From: Chlamydiota bacterium
Lineage (GTDB): Bacteria; Chlamydiota; Chlamydiia; Chlamydiales; JAJFMI01
Direction: 5' to 3'
Assembly (NCBI GenBank): GCA_021772235.1
Contig: JAJFMI010000034.1
Span: forward strand, 1 to 13,672
DNA: 13,672 nucleotides
Shown: positions 5,797 through 13,106 of the stretch, in pieces
Position numbering within the stretch: the stretch's first letter is position 1
Layout of the letters: each line of letters begins with the position of its first letter
The notes under the pieces: generated by a model
The model's input: the letters and a program-made list of their open reading frames with translations, nothing else
The model's database searches: none
What the model was told of the DNA's origin: nothing
Made by a program: the position numbers and the translations under genes

Positions 5797-6999
5797 ATGA
5801 ATATTACATGGAACAATAGTATTGCAGGCAGTGACTCTTTACATAGAGCATTAGATGCTTCGCAAAAAGCGGTAGCGGGTAAGAGTTGGACGCCACAAGT
5901 GGTTACAAATCTCACGAGCGCCTTTATAGATAATCCTGCAGTAGCAGCGATTTCAAATTTCTCATGCAAGTATTTTTTCTCATACTTCCAGCCTCTCTTT
6001 GACTATATCGCTCCTATTAGCGGTATTAATGGCCATCGTACATTTTCACTTATTCCACTCTTTTTAGAGAAATTTTTGGGAGAGTACATTTTCTACCCCA
6101 GTGCTACGAGTGGAATGGCAAAAACTCACAAATATAAGGGAGCTGTTGAAGGGGTCTACAACAAACTTAAAGCGGATAACGCAGAACTCTTAAATGCAAA
6201 AACCAAAGAGAACCCGGATGGGTATAATTATCAAGTAAGCGTTGTTCAATCTAACACAGTCAATGCTTTTGCTTGCCCCGCGGGCGGTATGGTGGTCTAT
6301 TCCGGGATTGTTTCAGAGCTAAAATCAGCGCTAAAAACCACTAAATTTGCAGATATCACTCTTAAAGATGGATCAAAAATTCAAGTAGATCTTAGCGGTG
6401 TTACCCTAAATGATGCACTTGCTGCATTAATGGGACATGAAATGACTCATGTGGCCTCTCGTCACGGCATGGGGAAAATGTTTGCTAACCTCACTTTTTT
6501 TGGCCTCTTTAAAGGAATCAGCTATTTCGCGATTTCGCATTTGAAGAAAAATAACAAGGAATACCAACAACTTCAAGCAAAAGAGAGTAGATCTCGTGAA
6601 GAAAATAATCGAATTTACAATATAGAGAGGGGTTATGAAAATATTAATTATCTTGCTGATCGCATCTTTAGTATTGTAAGAACGCTTTTATCTTTGCATC
6701 ACTCTAGAAGTTGTGAGTATGAAGCAGATGTGGCTGGAATCCATCTTGCGCATGAATCGGGTTATAACCCTCTTGGGGCAATTTTTCTTGAGCAAGTGTT
6801 AAGCGATTTATCTTGTGGTGCAATAATCCCAGAAATTTTGCTCACCCACCCTCTGGGCGAGCATCGCAAACTTTCTGCTCTTGCTGCAATTGATCAGATT
6901 GCTCCACTTCAATTAAACGGAAAGATCACAGTCAGCTCGGAAGCTGCTGCAACCTCTCCATTTTTTAAGCATCTTAAGCAGAAGTATTTTCTTGCGTAA
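5797..6999 (+). CDS. M48-family zinc metalloprotease
   Basis: 400 residues. The catalytic core has NAFACPAGGMVVYSG (156-170), the zinc motif HEMTH (H214, E215, H218), the third ligand E307 in CEYEADVAG, and the late HPLGEHRKL segment (351-359) typical of M48B/C peptidases such as Oma1, BepA and LoiP. Residues 179-205 insert a Lys/Asp-rich strand-like stretch between the YSG segment and the HExxH helix, where relatives usually have a short link. A hydrophobic stretch (229-249) and a charged stretch (250-285) lie between the zinc ligands. There is no signal peptide or lipobox; the first 50 residues are Ser/Asn/Ala-rich, so cellular location is unclear. It is a single-gene unit, converging on the next gene with a three-base gap. 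Confidence 0.93.
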   Translation: MNITWNNSIAGSDSLHRALDASQKAVAGKSWTPQVVTNLTSAFIDNPAVAAISNFSCKYFFSYFQPLFDYIAPISGINGHRTFSLIPLFLEKFLGEYIFYPSATSGMAKTHKYKGAVEGVYNKLKADNAELLNAKTKENPDGYNYQVSVVQSNTVNAFACPAGGMVVYSGIVSELKSALKTTKFADITLKDGSKIQVDLSGVTLNDALAALMGHEMTHVASRHGMGKMFANLTFFGLFKGISYFAISHLKKNNKEYQQLQAKESRSREENNRIYNIERGYENINYLADRIFSIVRTLLSLHHSRSCEYEADVAGIHLAHESGYNPLGAIFLEQVLSDLSCGAIIPEILLTHPLGEHRKLSALAAIDQIAPLQLNGKITVSSEAAATSPFFKHLKQKYFLA

Positions 7000-7002
7000 A
7001 GT

Positions 7003-7437
7003 TTATTTTCTTCCACCGAAAACAAACGAGAACCAGGAGCCATTATCTTCCGCTTTCATCCACTTTGCAAAGCCTTTTGCCAATACGTCGCTAAGGAAGT
7101 TAAGAGCGAACTCTTGAACCTTTTTGACACCTCTTGATAGCTTTCCTTTTATTCCTTCTTTGCCATTGATAGAGCTCTCTTCACCAACAGGGTTTAACAA
7201 GGTAAATCCATCAAGAGTTTCATCTACAGCTGTAAAAACTTGCGCTTTTTCTATTAAGCTGTCAACGGCCTCGAAAGTATCCGCTGTCGCTTCAAGCGCT
7301 CTTTTCACTACTGTCGCTACTACAGTTGGTTCTGGACCTGCATCAGGTTCAGAACCATAATAACTCATGGAATCATTCGGATCGGTAATCTTTGTGCTAC
7401 CGCTCCAGATCCAATGGCTTAAATAATCAAATGTCAT
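7003..7437 (-). CDS. Unknown 144-residue protein, possible secreted factor
   Basis: I do not recognise this protein. The N-terminal 40 residues are Ser/Asp/Pro/Gly-rich and likely disordered. A central Ala/Val/Glu helix-like region follows (about 37-70, TVVKRALEATADTFEAVDSL). Residues 90-130 are Lys-rich and amphipathic (KLSRGVKKVQEFALNFL), and the end is aromatic (WFSFVFGGRK). No Sec signal or membrane helix is seen. Unlike its divergent neighbours it has a strong AAGGAG seven bases before the ATG and a TATAAT further upstream, so it is a real, probably independently transcribed gene. A type III secretion substrate is possible in a chlamydia, but nothing in the sequence proves it. Confidence 0.72.
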   Translation of the reverse strand: MTFDYLSHWIWSGSTKITDPNDSMSYYGSEPDAGPEPTVVATVVKRALEATADTFEAVDSLIEKAQVFTAVDETLDGFTLLNPVGEESSINGKEGIKGKLSRGVKKVQEFALNFLSDVLAKGFAKWMKAEDNGSWFSFVFGGRK

Positions 7438-7443
7438 TTTCTT

Positions 7444-7491
7444 TCTCCTTGAGAAATTTTCTTATTATATTTTAGCATAATTAATTGTTTA
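7444..7491 (-). promoter_or_regulatory. Predicted promoter and Shine-Dalgarno of the 144-residue protein gene
   Basis: On the minus strand a perfect TATAAT lies at 7464-7469 with a moderate -35 (TAAACA, 7486-7491) at 16 bases. AAGGAG follows about seven bases before the ATG at 7437. The expected leader is about 20 bases. This is the conventional arrangement and contrasts with the leaderless-looking promoters of nearby genes. Confidence 0.5.
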
Positions 7492-7529
7492 TTAACACAA
7501 TTAAAATAAATAAAAGTATAAGAGGCTGA

Positions 7530-8573
7530 CTATGATATGGTTGCGCCACCAAGGCAGTGATCGCCTTGATAGAAAACGACTGATTGTCCAGGAGTTACGG
7601 CTTTCTGAGGATCTTTGAACGTGACATGAAGGAGGTCGCCTTTTTTGGTCACAGTACAGGGGGAATCCTCCTGGCGATAGCGAATTTTTGCTGTGCAGGT
7701 GAGGGGGAACTCTGGGGGCGCCCCTGTATTCCAGATGGGTTTTGTGCAGATGAGCGCGTTTTTTAGAAGGGCGGGGTGATTCTCGCCTTGGACAAGATAG
7801 ACGATATTTCCTGGAACATCCTTATCTGCTACAAACCACGCCTCTCCAGGGCCGCCAATCCCCAAACCCTTCCTCTGCCCAATTGTATAGAGGTGGACGC
7901 CCTCGTGGGTGCCCAAAACTTTTCCTTCTAGAGTTTGAAATGGTCCCGGCTTGGGCTTTAAGAATTGCGAGAGAAAAGGACGGAAGGCGCGCTTTCCAAT
8001 AAAACAGATGCCCGTGCTATCTTTCTTCGCATGAGTAAAAAGCCCCTGTTTTTTTGCGATTTCACGCACCTCAGGCTTTGGAAGGTGGCCAATAGGGAAT
8101 AGTGTTTGCTTGAGTTTGTCATGGCCAACAGAGTGCAAAAAATAGGACTGGTCTTTATTGGGATCGGCGCCGCGAAGCAAAGTGCCATCTGGTCCAATTT
8201 GGCAGTAGTGCCCTGTAGCCAATTTATCCGCACCAAGGCGCTTCGCTTTTTCTAGCAAATGGTGAAACTTAATTTGACGATTGCAGAGAATATCAGGGTT
8301 GGGTGTGATGCCTTTCTTAAACTCTTTGAGACATTCAGAAAAGACCTCATCCCAATACTCTTTGGTGAAATTAACTGTGTAGTAGGGAATTCCGATCTGA
8401 TTACAGACGCGCGCCATATCGGCAAAATCGGCCTCGGCGGGGCAATCCTCGCCCTCTTCCCAGTTGCGCATAAAAAGCCCAAAGACCTCATAACCTTGCT
8501 CTTTTAGGAGCAAAGCGGCAACTGAGGAGTCGACTCCTCCAGACATTCCAACTGCTACAACAGGTTTCTTCAT
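7530..8573 (-). CDS. mnmA: tRNA-specific 2-thiouridylase MnmA
   Basis: Adds sulfur to C2 of the wobble uridine (U34) of Lys, Glu and Gln tRNAs, using ATP and sulfur relayed from a cysteine desulfurase. 347 residues, close to the family norm. Motifs are the PP-loop GMSGGVDSS (9-17), FGLFMRNWEE (31-40), TPNPDILCN with catalytic C97, the tRNA-facing DQSYFL (141-146) and the second catalytic cysteine C190 in STGICFIG. YTIGQRKGLGIGG (229-241) and a C-terminal beta-barrel region follow. The CPAEADFADMARVC segment (44-57) looks like chlamydial MnmA. The ATG at 8573 has no Shine-Dalgarno but a promoter-like box six bases upstream. It is divergent from treY with a 59-base gap. Confidence 0.98.
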   Translation of the reverse strand: MKKPVVAVGMSGGVDSSVAALLLKEQGYEVFGLFMRNWEEGEDCPAEADFADMARVCNQIGIPYYTVNFTKEYWDEVFSECLKEFKKGITPNPDILCNRQIKFHHLLEKAKRLGADKLATGHYCQIGPDGTLLRGADPNKDQSYFLHSVGHDKLKQTLFPIGHLPKPEVREIAKKQGLFTHAKKDSTGICFIGKRAFRPFLSQFLKPKPGPFQTLEGKVLGTHEGVHLYTIGQRKGLGIGGPGEAWFVADKDVPGNIVYLVQGENHPALLKNALICTKPIWNTGAPPEFPLTCTAKIRYRQEDSPCTVTKKGDLLHVTFKDPQKAVTPGQSVVFYQGDHCLGGATIS

Positions 8574-8579
8574 GGAGAT

Positions 8580-8608
8580 ATTTTACCTTTTCCCACCTTT
8601 CCAAACAA
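8580..8608 (-). promoter_or_regulatory. Predicted mnmA promoter, leaderless geometry
   Basis: On the minus strand TTGTTT (8603-8608), 17 bases, then TAAAAT (8580-8585), followed by six bases (ATCTCC) and the ATG at 8573. The hexamers are moderate matches. No ribosome binding site is present. The -35 region overlaps the -35 of the divergent treY promoter. Confidence 0.45.
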
Positions 8609-8626
8609 ACCTAATAAGTTTATTTT
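8598..8626 (+). promoter_or_regulatory. Predicted treY promoter, leaderless geometry
   Basis: TTTCCA (8598-8603), 17 bases, TATTTT (8621-8626), then six bases (GAATTT) before the ATG at 8633. Each hexamer matches consensus at four of six positions, so this is weaker than the other promoters, but the spacing is right and no Shine-Dalgarno is present. Confidence 0.35.
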
Positions 8627-8632
8627 GAATTT

Positions 8633-11035
8633 ATGGCTCCTTTTGTATCCTGCTACCGTCTCCAACTCAATCCCTACTTTCCTTTCAAAAAGGCGCAGGA
8701 CTATCTGCCCTACTTTGAAAAACTTGGAGTGGACGCTCTCTATCTCAGTCCCATTTTTCGTCCAGTACCGGGGAGTATGCACGGCTATGATATCTGCTCA
8801 CCCCATGAAATCAATCCCGATCTTGGCGATGAAGAGGAGTTTCGTGAATTTGCAGAGGAAGCCAAAAAGTGCGGTATTAAACTGCTTTTTGACATTGTCG
8901 CTAACCACATGTCTGCTAGTACCTACAACCCTTGGTGGCAAGACGTTTTAGAGAAGGGGCCAGAATCGCCCTTTGCCAATTACTTCGATATCAACTTTTC
9001 ACCGCTCCGCAAAGACTTGCAAAACAAAGTTCTTCTTCCAATTTTGCGCACAACGCTTAACGAAGCAATTGAAACGGAAATTGGGTTGCGCTACCGTGAC
9101 GGCTGTTTTTTTGTCACCGTCTACGAATACGAACTTCCTATGCATATGAGCTGCTACCAGCAATTTTTGCCGGTCGCATTCACCACCAAGGAAGAGCTCA
9201 ATCGGCTTGTTTTGCGTAAACCCGATCTCTACCAACACATCATAACTACGCTTAGCTCTGCTGACAAAAAAGAGATTCTCTCTAAACAAGCTTACCTTCT
9301 TACGATTTGGCAAGAGGGTCCGCAAGACATTAATTACCGCCGCTTTTTTGATATTAACGAACTCGCTGCTGTTAAAATTGAGCGCTCCGAAGTCTTTGAT
9401 GATATGCATAAAAAGGTTCTGGGGTATCTAGAAGAGGGGATAGGGGAGGGATTGCGTATTGATCATCCCGATGGATTTTACGACCCCAAAGCCTATTTTG
9501 ACAAACTCCAAAATCACTACGTTATCGTAGAAAAAATCCTTGAAGAAGGAGAAAGCCTGCCACCAGAATGGCCTGTTTCGGGAACCGTGGGGTATGAATT
9601 TTTAAACGACCTCAACCATCTCTTTATTGACCGCGAAAACAGAGATGTTTTCGACAAAATCTACCACAAATTTATTGGCGAAAAAAAAGATCCCGAGCAG
9701 ATGGTTATCGATGCAAAACGCGAATTTGCGCTGCTTTATATGAGAAGTGAAATCGATACTTTAGCGCACACATTACCAGGCGATCTAAAAAAAGAACTCG
9801 TTGAGCTCATCGCGCACTTTGATCTCTACCGCACCTATGTTGATGAAAATTTTCGCGATGAAGATCGTAAAACTTACGAGCGCCTCTTTGCAAAAATCAA
9901 TGCCCCCAATCTTAAAAAAGTCCTCCTTGACCCTGCAAATAGCGAATACGTTCGCCGCCTCCAGCAACTCACCCCGCCGATCGTCGCAAAAGGTTTAGAA
10001 GATACCTTCTGCTACCGCTATTTTCGATTTATTTCCGCCAATGAAGTCGGCGGCCATCCCACAAGATTTGGTATAGCCCGCGACGAATTTCATAAACGCA
10101 ATCAAAAACGCCCTCCGCATGGAATCATCACAACATCGACACACGATACAAAACGCTGTGAAGACGTGCGCCAGCGCCTCAACGTGCTCTCTGAAATCCC
10201 CGACCTCTGGCAGCAAAAAGTTACTGAATGGAGCAAACTCAACCAGAAACACAAAAACGCACTTGGCCCCGAATCCAACCTTGAATACTTCATCTATCAA
10301 ACTTTGGTCGGTGCCTGGCCGCACGAACCGATGCAAGATCTGCAACTATTCATCACGCGCATCCGCAACTACCTTTATAAAGCGATACGTGAAGCGAAAA
10401 TCCACACCAACTGGATCAACCATAATGATAATTATGAAAATGCCGTTACCAACTTTATCATCCGCATCCTTAATCCAAAAAATGCATTTCTTAAAAGTTT
10501 CATCCCTTTTGTTGAAACACTTATTCCTCTTGGCCAGCTAAATTCTCTCTCCGCCCTCGCTGTAAAAATGGCAAGTCCTGGTGTAATCGATATCTATCAA
10601 GGCATCGAATTGTGGGATGATTCGCTCGTTGATCCTGACAATCGCCGAGCCGTCGATTTTCAGCAGCGTCAAAAACTCCTCCAAGATCCACCTCTCAAAA
10701 TGCAGATGACGCAAAAAGCCTTGCGCTTGCGAAAGAGCGCCCCCGATCTTTTTCTCGACGGCGAGTACATCCCCTTAAAAATCATCGGCCCAATGGAAAA
10801 ACACCTCATCGCCTTCCAGCGTAAAAAAGGCAAACGCATCCTAACCTGCATCGCTGCGCGCTACTTTTCTAAACTCTCGGCACCATATATCGGGACCATT
10901 TGGAAAGAGAATTTCTTAGAAGAACCCCTTGCGGGAAAAGAACAGTTTACTGGTAAAAGGAAAGAGACAAACCAAATAGAAAATATCTTAAGCGACCACC
11001 CCGTGGCGCTGATAACAAATTTTGAGGGCCCGTGA
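8633..11035 (+). CDS. treY: Maltooligosyl trehalose synthase TreY (GH13)
   Basis: Intramolecular transglucosylase that turns the reducing end of an alpha-1,4-glucan into a trehalose unit, the first step of the TreY-TreZ route from glycogen to trehalose. 800 residues, usual for the family. GH13 motifs in order are MHGYDI (49-54), LFDIVANHM (85-93), GLRIDHPDG (273-281, nucleophile D277), VEKIL (299-303, acid/base E300) and STHDTKRCEDVRQR (502-515, D505). The long helical insertion between about 330 and 470 is typical of TreY. The start has no Shine-Dalgarno. No treZ or treX is in the window. The coding strand is C-rich relative to G in sampled lines. It overlaps the following hydrolase-like gene by GTGA, so the two are translationally coupled. 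Confidence 0.97.
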   Translation: MAPFVSCYRLQLNPYFPFKKAQDYLPYFEKLGVDALYLSPIFRPVPGSMHGYDICSPHEINPDLGDEEEFREFAEEAKKCGIKLLFDIVANHMSASTYNPWWQDVLEKGPESPFANYFDINFSPLRKDLQNKVLLPILRTTLNEAIETEIGLRYRDGCFFVTVYEYELPMHMSCYQQFLPVAFTTKEELNRLVLRKPDLYQHIITTLSSADKKEILSKQAYLLTIWQEGPQDINYRRFFDINELAAVKIERSEVFDDMHKKVLGYLEEGIGEGLRIDHPDGFYDPKAYFDKLQNHYVIVEKILEEGESLPPEWPVSGTVGYEFLNDLNHLFIDRENRDVFDKIYHKFIGEKKDPEQMVIDAKREFALLYMRSEIDTLAHTLPGDLKKELVELIAHFDLYRTYVDENFRDEDRKTYERLFAKINAPNLKKVLLDPANSEYVRRLQQLTPPIVAKGLEDTFCYRYFRFISANEVGGHPTRFGIARDEFHKRNQKRPPHGIITTSTHDTKRCEDVRQRLNVLSEIPDLWQQKVTEWSKLNQKHKNALGPESNLEYFIYQTLVGAWPHEPMQDLQLFITRIRNYLYKAIREAKIHTNWINHNDNYENAVTNFIIRILNPKNAFLKSFIPFVETLIPLGQLNSLSALAVKMASPGVIDIYQGIELWDDSLVDPDNRRAVDFQQRQKLLQDPPLKMQMTQKALRLRKSAPDLFLDGEYIPLKIIGPMEKHLIAFQRKKGKRILTCIAARYFSKLSAPYIGTIWKENFLEEPLAGKEQFTGKRKETNQIENILSDHPVALITNFEGP

Positions 11036-11688
11036 AAGAGATCACATTTAAATGCAAAGATACACCGATTAAAGCCTACTTTTCTCTCCCGCAACTTGCG
11101 CGTGGCCTTGTCATATTTGTACATGATACCGGCAGTTCTCGCGATTCAACTCAAGACCAATTCATTGCACGAGTTCTTGAAAGAGGCGGTATTGGCTATC
11201 TTCTTTTTGACCTACTTACAGATAAAGAAGAAAAACAAGAGATGGAAACACAAGAGTATAGCAAAAACCTCCCCTTTTTAACAGAGCGTGTGCTCGCCGC
11301 TAGCCGTTGGGTAAAAGAACAAGAAGAATTCAAAGATATCCCCCTTGGCTATCTTGGAATAGGAACAGGATCTACAGCAGCATTTTGTGCAAGCGCCATT
11401 GAATCTTCCCTCAAAGCACTTGTTTGCCTTGGAGCCCCGGAGGAACCCACCACATCCGTTCTTGAAAACATCCTGGCGCCTACACTTTTACTTGTCGGTA
11501 GTAAAGACCATCATGGGGAAGAGACAGGCAGCAAAATACTTGAAAAGCTCACCTGCGAAAAAGCCCTCAAACTCATCGGGGCCGCTGGCCCCAAATTTCA
11601 AGAACCAGGTGCAATTGAGATAACCTCAATGAAAACCTTCAACTGGTTCATCGTAAAATTCGGTGGGCTCAAGAAGCTCACGCATTGA
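11032..11688 (+). CDS. Dienelactone-hydrolase-like alpha/beta protein lacking catalytic residues
   Basis: 218 residues with the fold pattern of small dienelactone-hydrolase-like alpha/beta hydrolases: ARGLVIFVHDTGSSRDS (23-39), LLFDLLT (57-63), GYLGIGTGSTAA (106-117), APTLLLVGSKD (149-159) and EPGAIE (191-196). In active relatives the elbow reads GxSTG and a histidine precedes the EPGALE segment. Here the elbow is G-I-G-T-G with G111 in place of serine, and the expected histidine site reads AAGPKF (184-189). Only the aspartate-site D159 is kept. I infer a pseudoenzyme or a changed activity. It starts with GTG, overlapping the treY stop (GTGA), with GAGGG upstream. No frameshift or internal stop, so it is maintained as a protein. 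Confidence 0.85.
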   Translation: MKEITFKCKDTPIKAYFSLPQLARGLVIFVHDTGSSRDSTQDQFIARVLERGGIGYLLFDLLTDKEEKQEMETQEYSKNLPFLTERVLAASRWVKEQEEFKDIPLGYLGIGTGSTAAFCASAIESSLKALVCLGAPEEPTTSVLENILAPTLLLVGSKDHHGEETGSKILEKLTCEKALKLIGAAGPKFQEPGAIEITSMKTFNWFIVKFGGLKKLTH

Positions 11689-11691
11689 TTT

Positions 11692-11820
11692 CTTGGGCAA
11701 AAACCCAAGCTAAGATCATTTTTTGACTTTCATCAGCTTTACAAAGTTGATTGCAGGCTCTCAGTAAGCTTACATCGAATTTTTCTGCTAAGCCTCAATA
11801 CTTTAAAGTTTACTTGGGTT
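11692..11820 (+). repeat. Inverted-repeat-rich convergent gap
   Basis: The 143 bases between the hydrolase-like gene and the convergent repeat-protein gene hold several inverted repeats. CTTGGG/CCCAAG (11692-11697 and 11704-11709) has a six-base loop. ATCAGCTTT/AAAGTTGAT (11732-11740 and 11743-11751) has one G-U pair. GTAAGCTTAC (11764-11773) is a perfect palindrome. AACCCAAG (11702-11709) can also pair with CTTGGGTT (11813-11820), competing with the first hairpin. A T6 run (11719-11724) follows the first hairpin, but nine bases away, so it is at best a weak terminator for the treY unit. Confidence 0.45.
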
Positions 11821-11831
11821 ATAATGGATTT

Positions 11832-13106
11832 CTATCTGAACGTCTTGTGCAGAGGTGGTAATTTTTTACTTTTAGTAGTACTAGACCCTCTGGCTTCTTT
11901 TGATTTAAGGATTTTTTCTACTTCTGCTCTAAACTTTCTGTCTTTCATTAATTCTTGACCAATATATTTAGTAGATTTTGGTTTTAATCTTATGGCATTT
12001 AGCATAAACCTTGGATTATTCAATAAAGAAGGATCGACATGTTCAAGAACATCGACTTCTAGTAGTACCGCATTTAACATAAAGGTAGTGTTTTCAAGTA
12101 GAGAAGGATCCGCAAGCAGAATGTTCTCTGGATAATCTTTTACTATTTTTAGCATAAAATCTGGTATTGACCTTAGCCTACTGCTCATACTATCAAACAG
12201 CGTTGATTCGTCGTTGGTAATTTCACACAAACGCAAATAAAACTCTTCACAATCTTTAGCTTCATCAGATAGATACAACTCAGGTCTAGCATCAGCTGTT
12301 GAAAGATAAGTTGCAAATACTACCTCAGCATCACCTCTTAGGCTTTTACTTAGAAATGGAAAAATAAGGTCTATGACTTCATCATCATCACCTTCTTTAA
12401 GTAGCTTCAACACGTATTCTTTATAATCTTTCAATCTTTCACTTGCGAAAGCATATGCTGCCGGGTCACTCATAGCTGCTATTCGTACAGTTTCCTCATC
12501 GTCTTGGAGAAAGGGGGCTGCATCTCTTAGGACAATACCATAGATATCTGCTAGTTTTCTGACCAATTCAGTATTCGATTTTAGATCTTGGAAGGCGTAC
12601 TCAAATCCAGAGCGAATTTTAACCTCTTCAAAGCAAGAAGTTTCGTCACCATTGCATCCAACTATTACTAATTTTTCAAATTCAGGTGGATTATACCGGC
12701 TTTTTGTGAGCTTTTCTTTTTGCTGAGCAACTACTTTTACAAAAAACTCCCCACTGCTTTTCAGTCCAGGACCTGCGTGTTCTAGAGCATCAATATTTAT
12801 TTTTGCTGCAAGTAAAACAATTTCTTCATTTTCTCTGTCTTCTAATGCAAAACATTGAAGAACAAAAGGATTCTCTCGAATTTGCTCTAGTTTTTCAGCC
12901 ATTCCTCGAGAAGGTTGAATTAGAGCAGAGCCATGCATATTTCTTGGAACATCTCTAACTAATCCATTAGGAGTTTGGCGATGATTTAGAGGACGAGTTC
13001 TTGAGATATTGAGTCTTGCAATACTTGAGGTTAAGTTATCTACTCTTTGGGTTCCTGTTCTATTTTGTGGAGATTGCGCTTTTGGGAAGTAATCGGATAT
13101 TTTCAT
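11832..13106 (-). CDS. DUF4116-like helical repeat protein, candidate effector
   Basis: 424 residues. The first 70 or so are Ser/Thr/Asn/Arg/Pro-rich and look disordered, the kind of N-terminus often seen in type III substrates. From about 75 on it consists of degenerate helical repeats of roughly 24-40 residues. The clearest are near the C-terminus: PDFMLKIVKDYPENILLADPS, then NTTFMLNAV and NPRFMLNAI units with a following ADPSLL, VDPSLL or IGQELM. They resemble DUF4116 repeats (xxFVLxAVxxNxxxLxxAxxxL), common in Legionella and environmental chlamydiae. The tail is Lys/Ser-rich. The gene looks more AT-rich and less skewed than its neighbours. The start has no Shine-Dalgarno, and no clear promoter is seen. 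No enzymatic motif. Confidence 0.78.
   Translation of the reverse strand: MKISDYFPKAQSPQNRTGTQRVDNLTSSIARLNISRTRPLNHRQTPNGLVRDVPRNMHGSALIQPSRGMAEKLEQIRENPFVLQCFALEDRENEEIVLLAAKINIDALEHAGPGLKSSGEFFVKVVAQQKEKLTKSRYNPPEFEKLVIVGCNGDETSCFEEVKIRSGFEYAFQDLKSNTELVRKLADIYGIVLRDAAPFLQDDEETVRIAAMSDPAAYAFASERLKDYKEYVLKLLKEGDDDEVIDLIFPFLSKSLRGDAEVVFATYLSTADARPELYLSDEAKDCEEFYLRLCEITNDESTLFDSMSSRLRSIPDFMLKIVKDYPENILLADPSLLENTTFMLNAVLLEVDVLEHVDPSLLNNPRFMLNAIRLKPKSTKYIGQELMKDRKFRAEVEKILKSKEARGSSTTKSKKLPPLHKTFR

Noticed and set aside
8625..11124. Several long open frames on both strands overlapping treY
   Set aside because: They lie in other frames of a clear GH13 gene, have no start signals and give compositionally odd proteins; they are shadows of treY.
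11820..11825. A plus-strand TATAAT just after CTTGGGTT, as a promoter
   Set aside because: It points into the 3' end of the minus-strand repeat-protein gene, has no decent -35 (AATACT at 17 bases), and no plus-strand gene follows. An antisense start is possible but unsupported.
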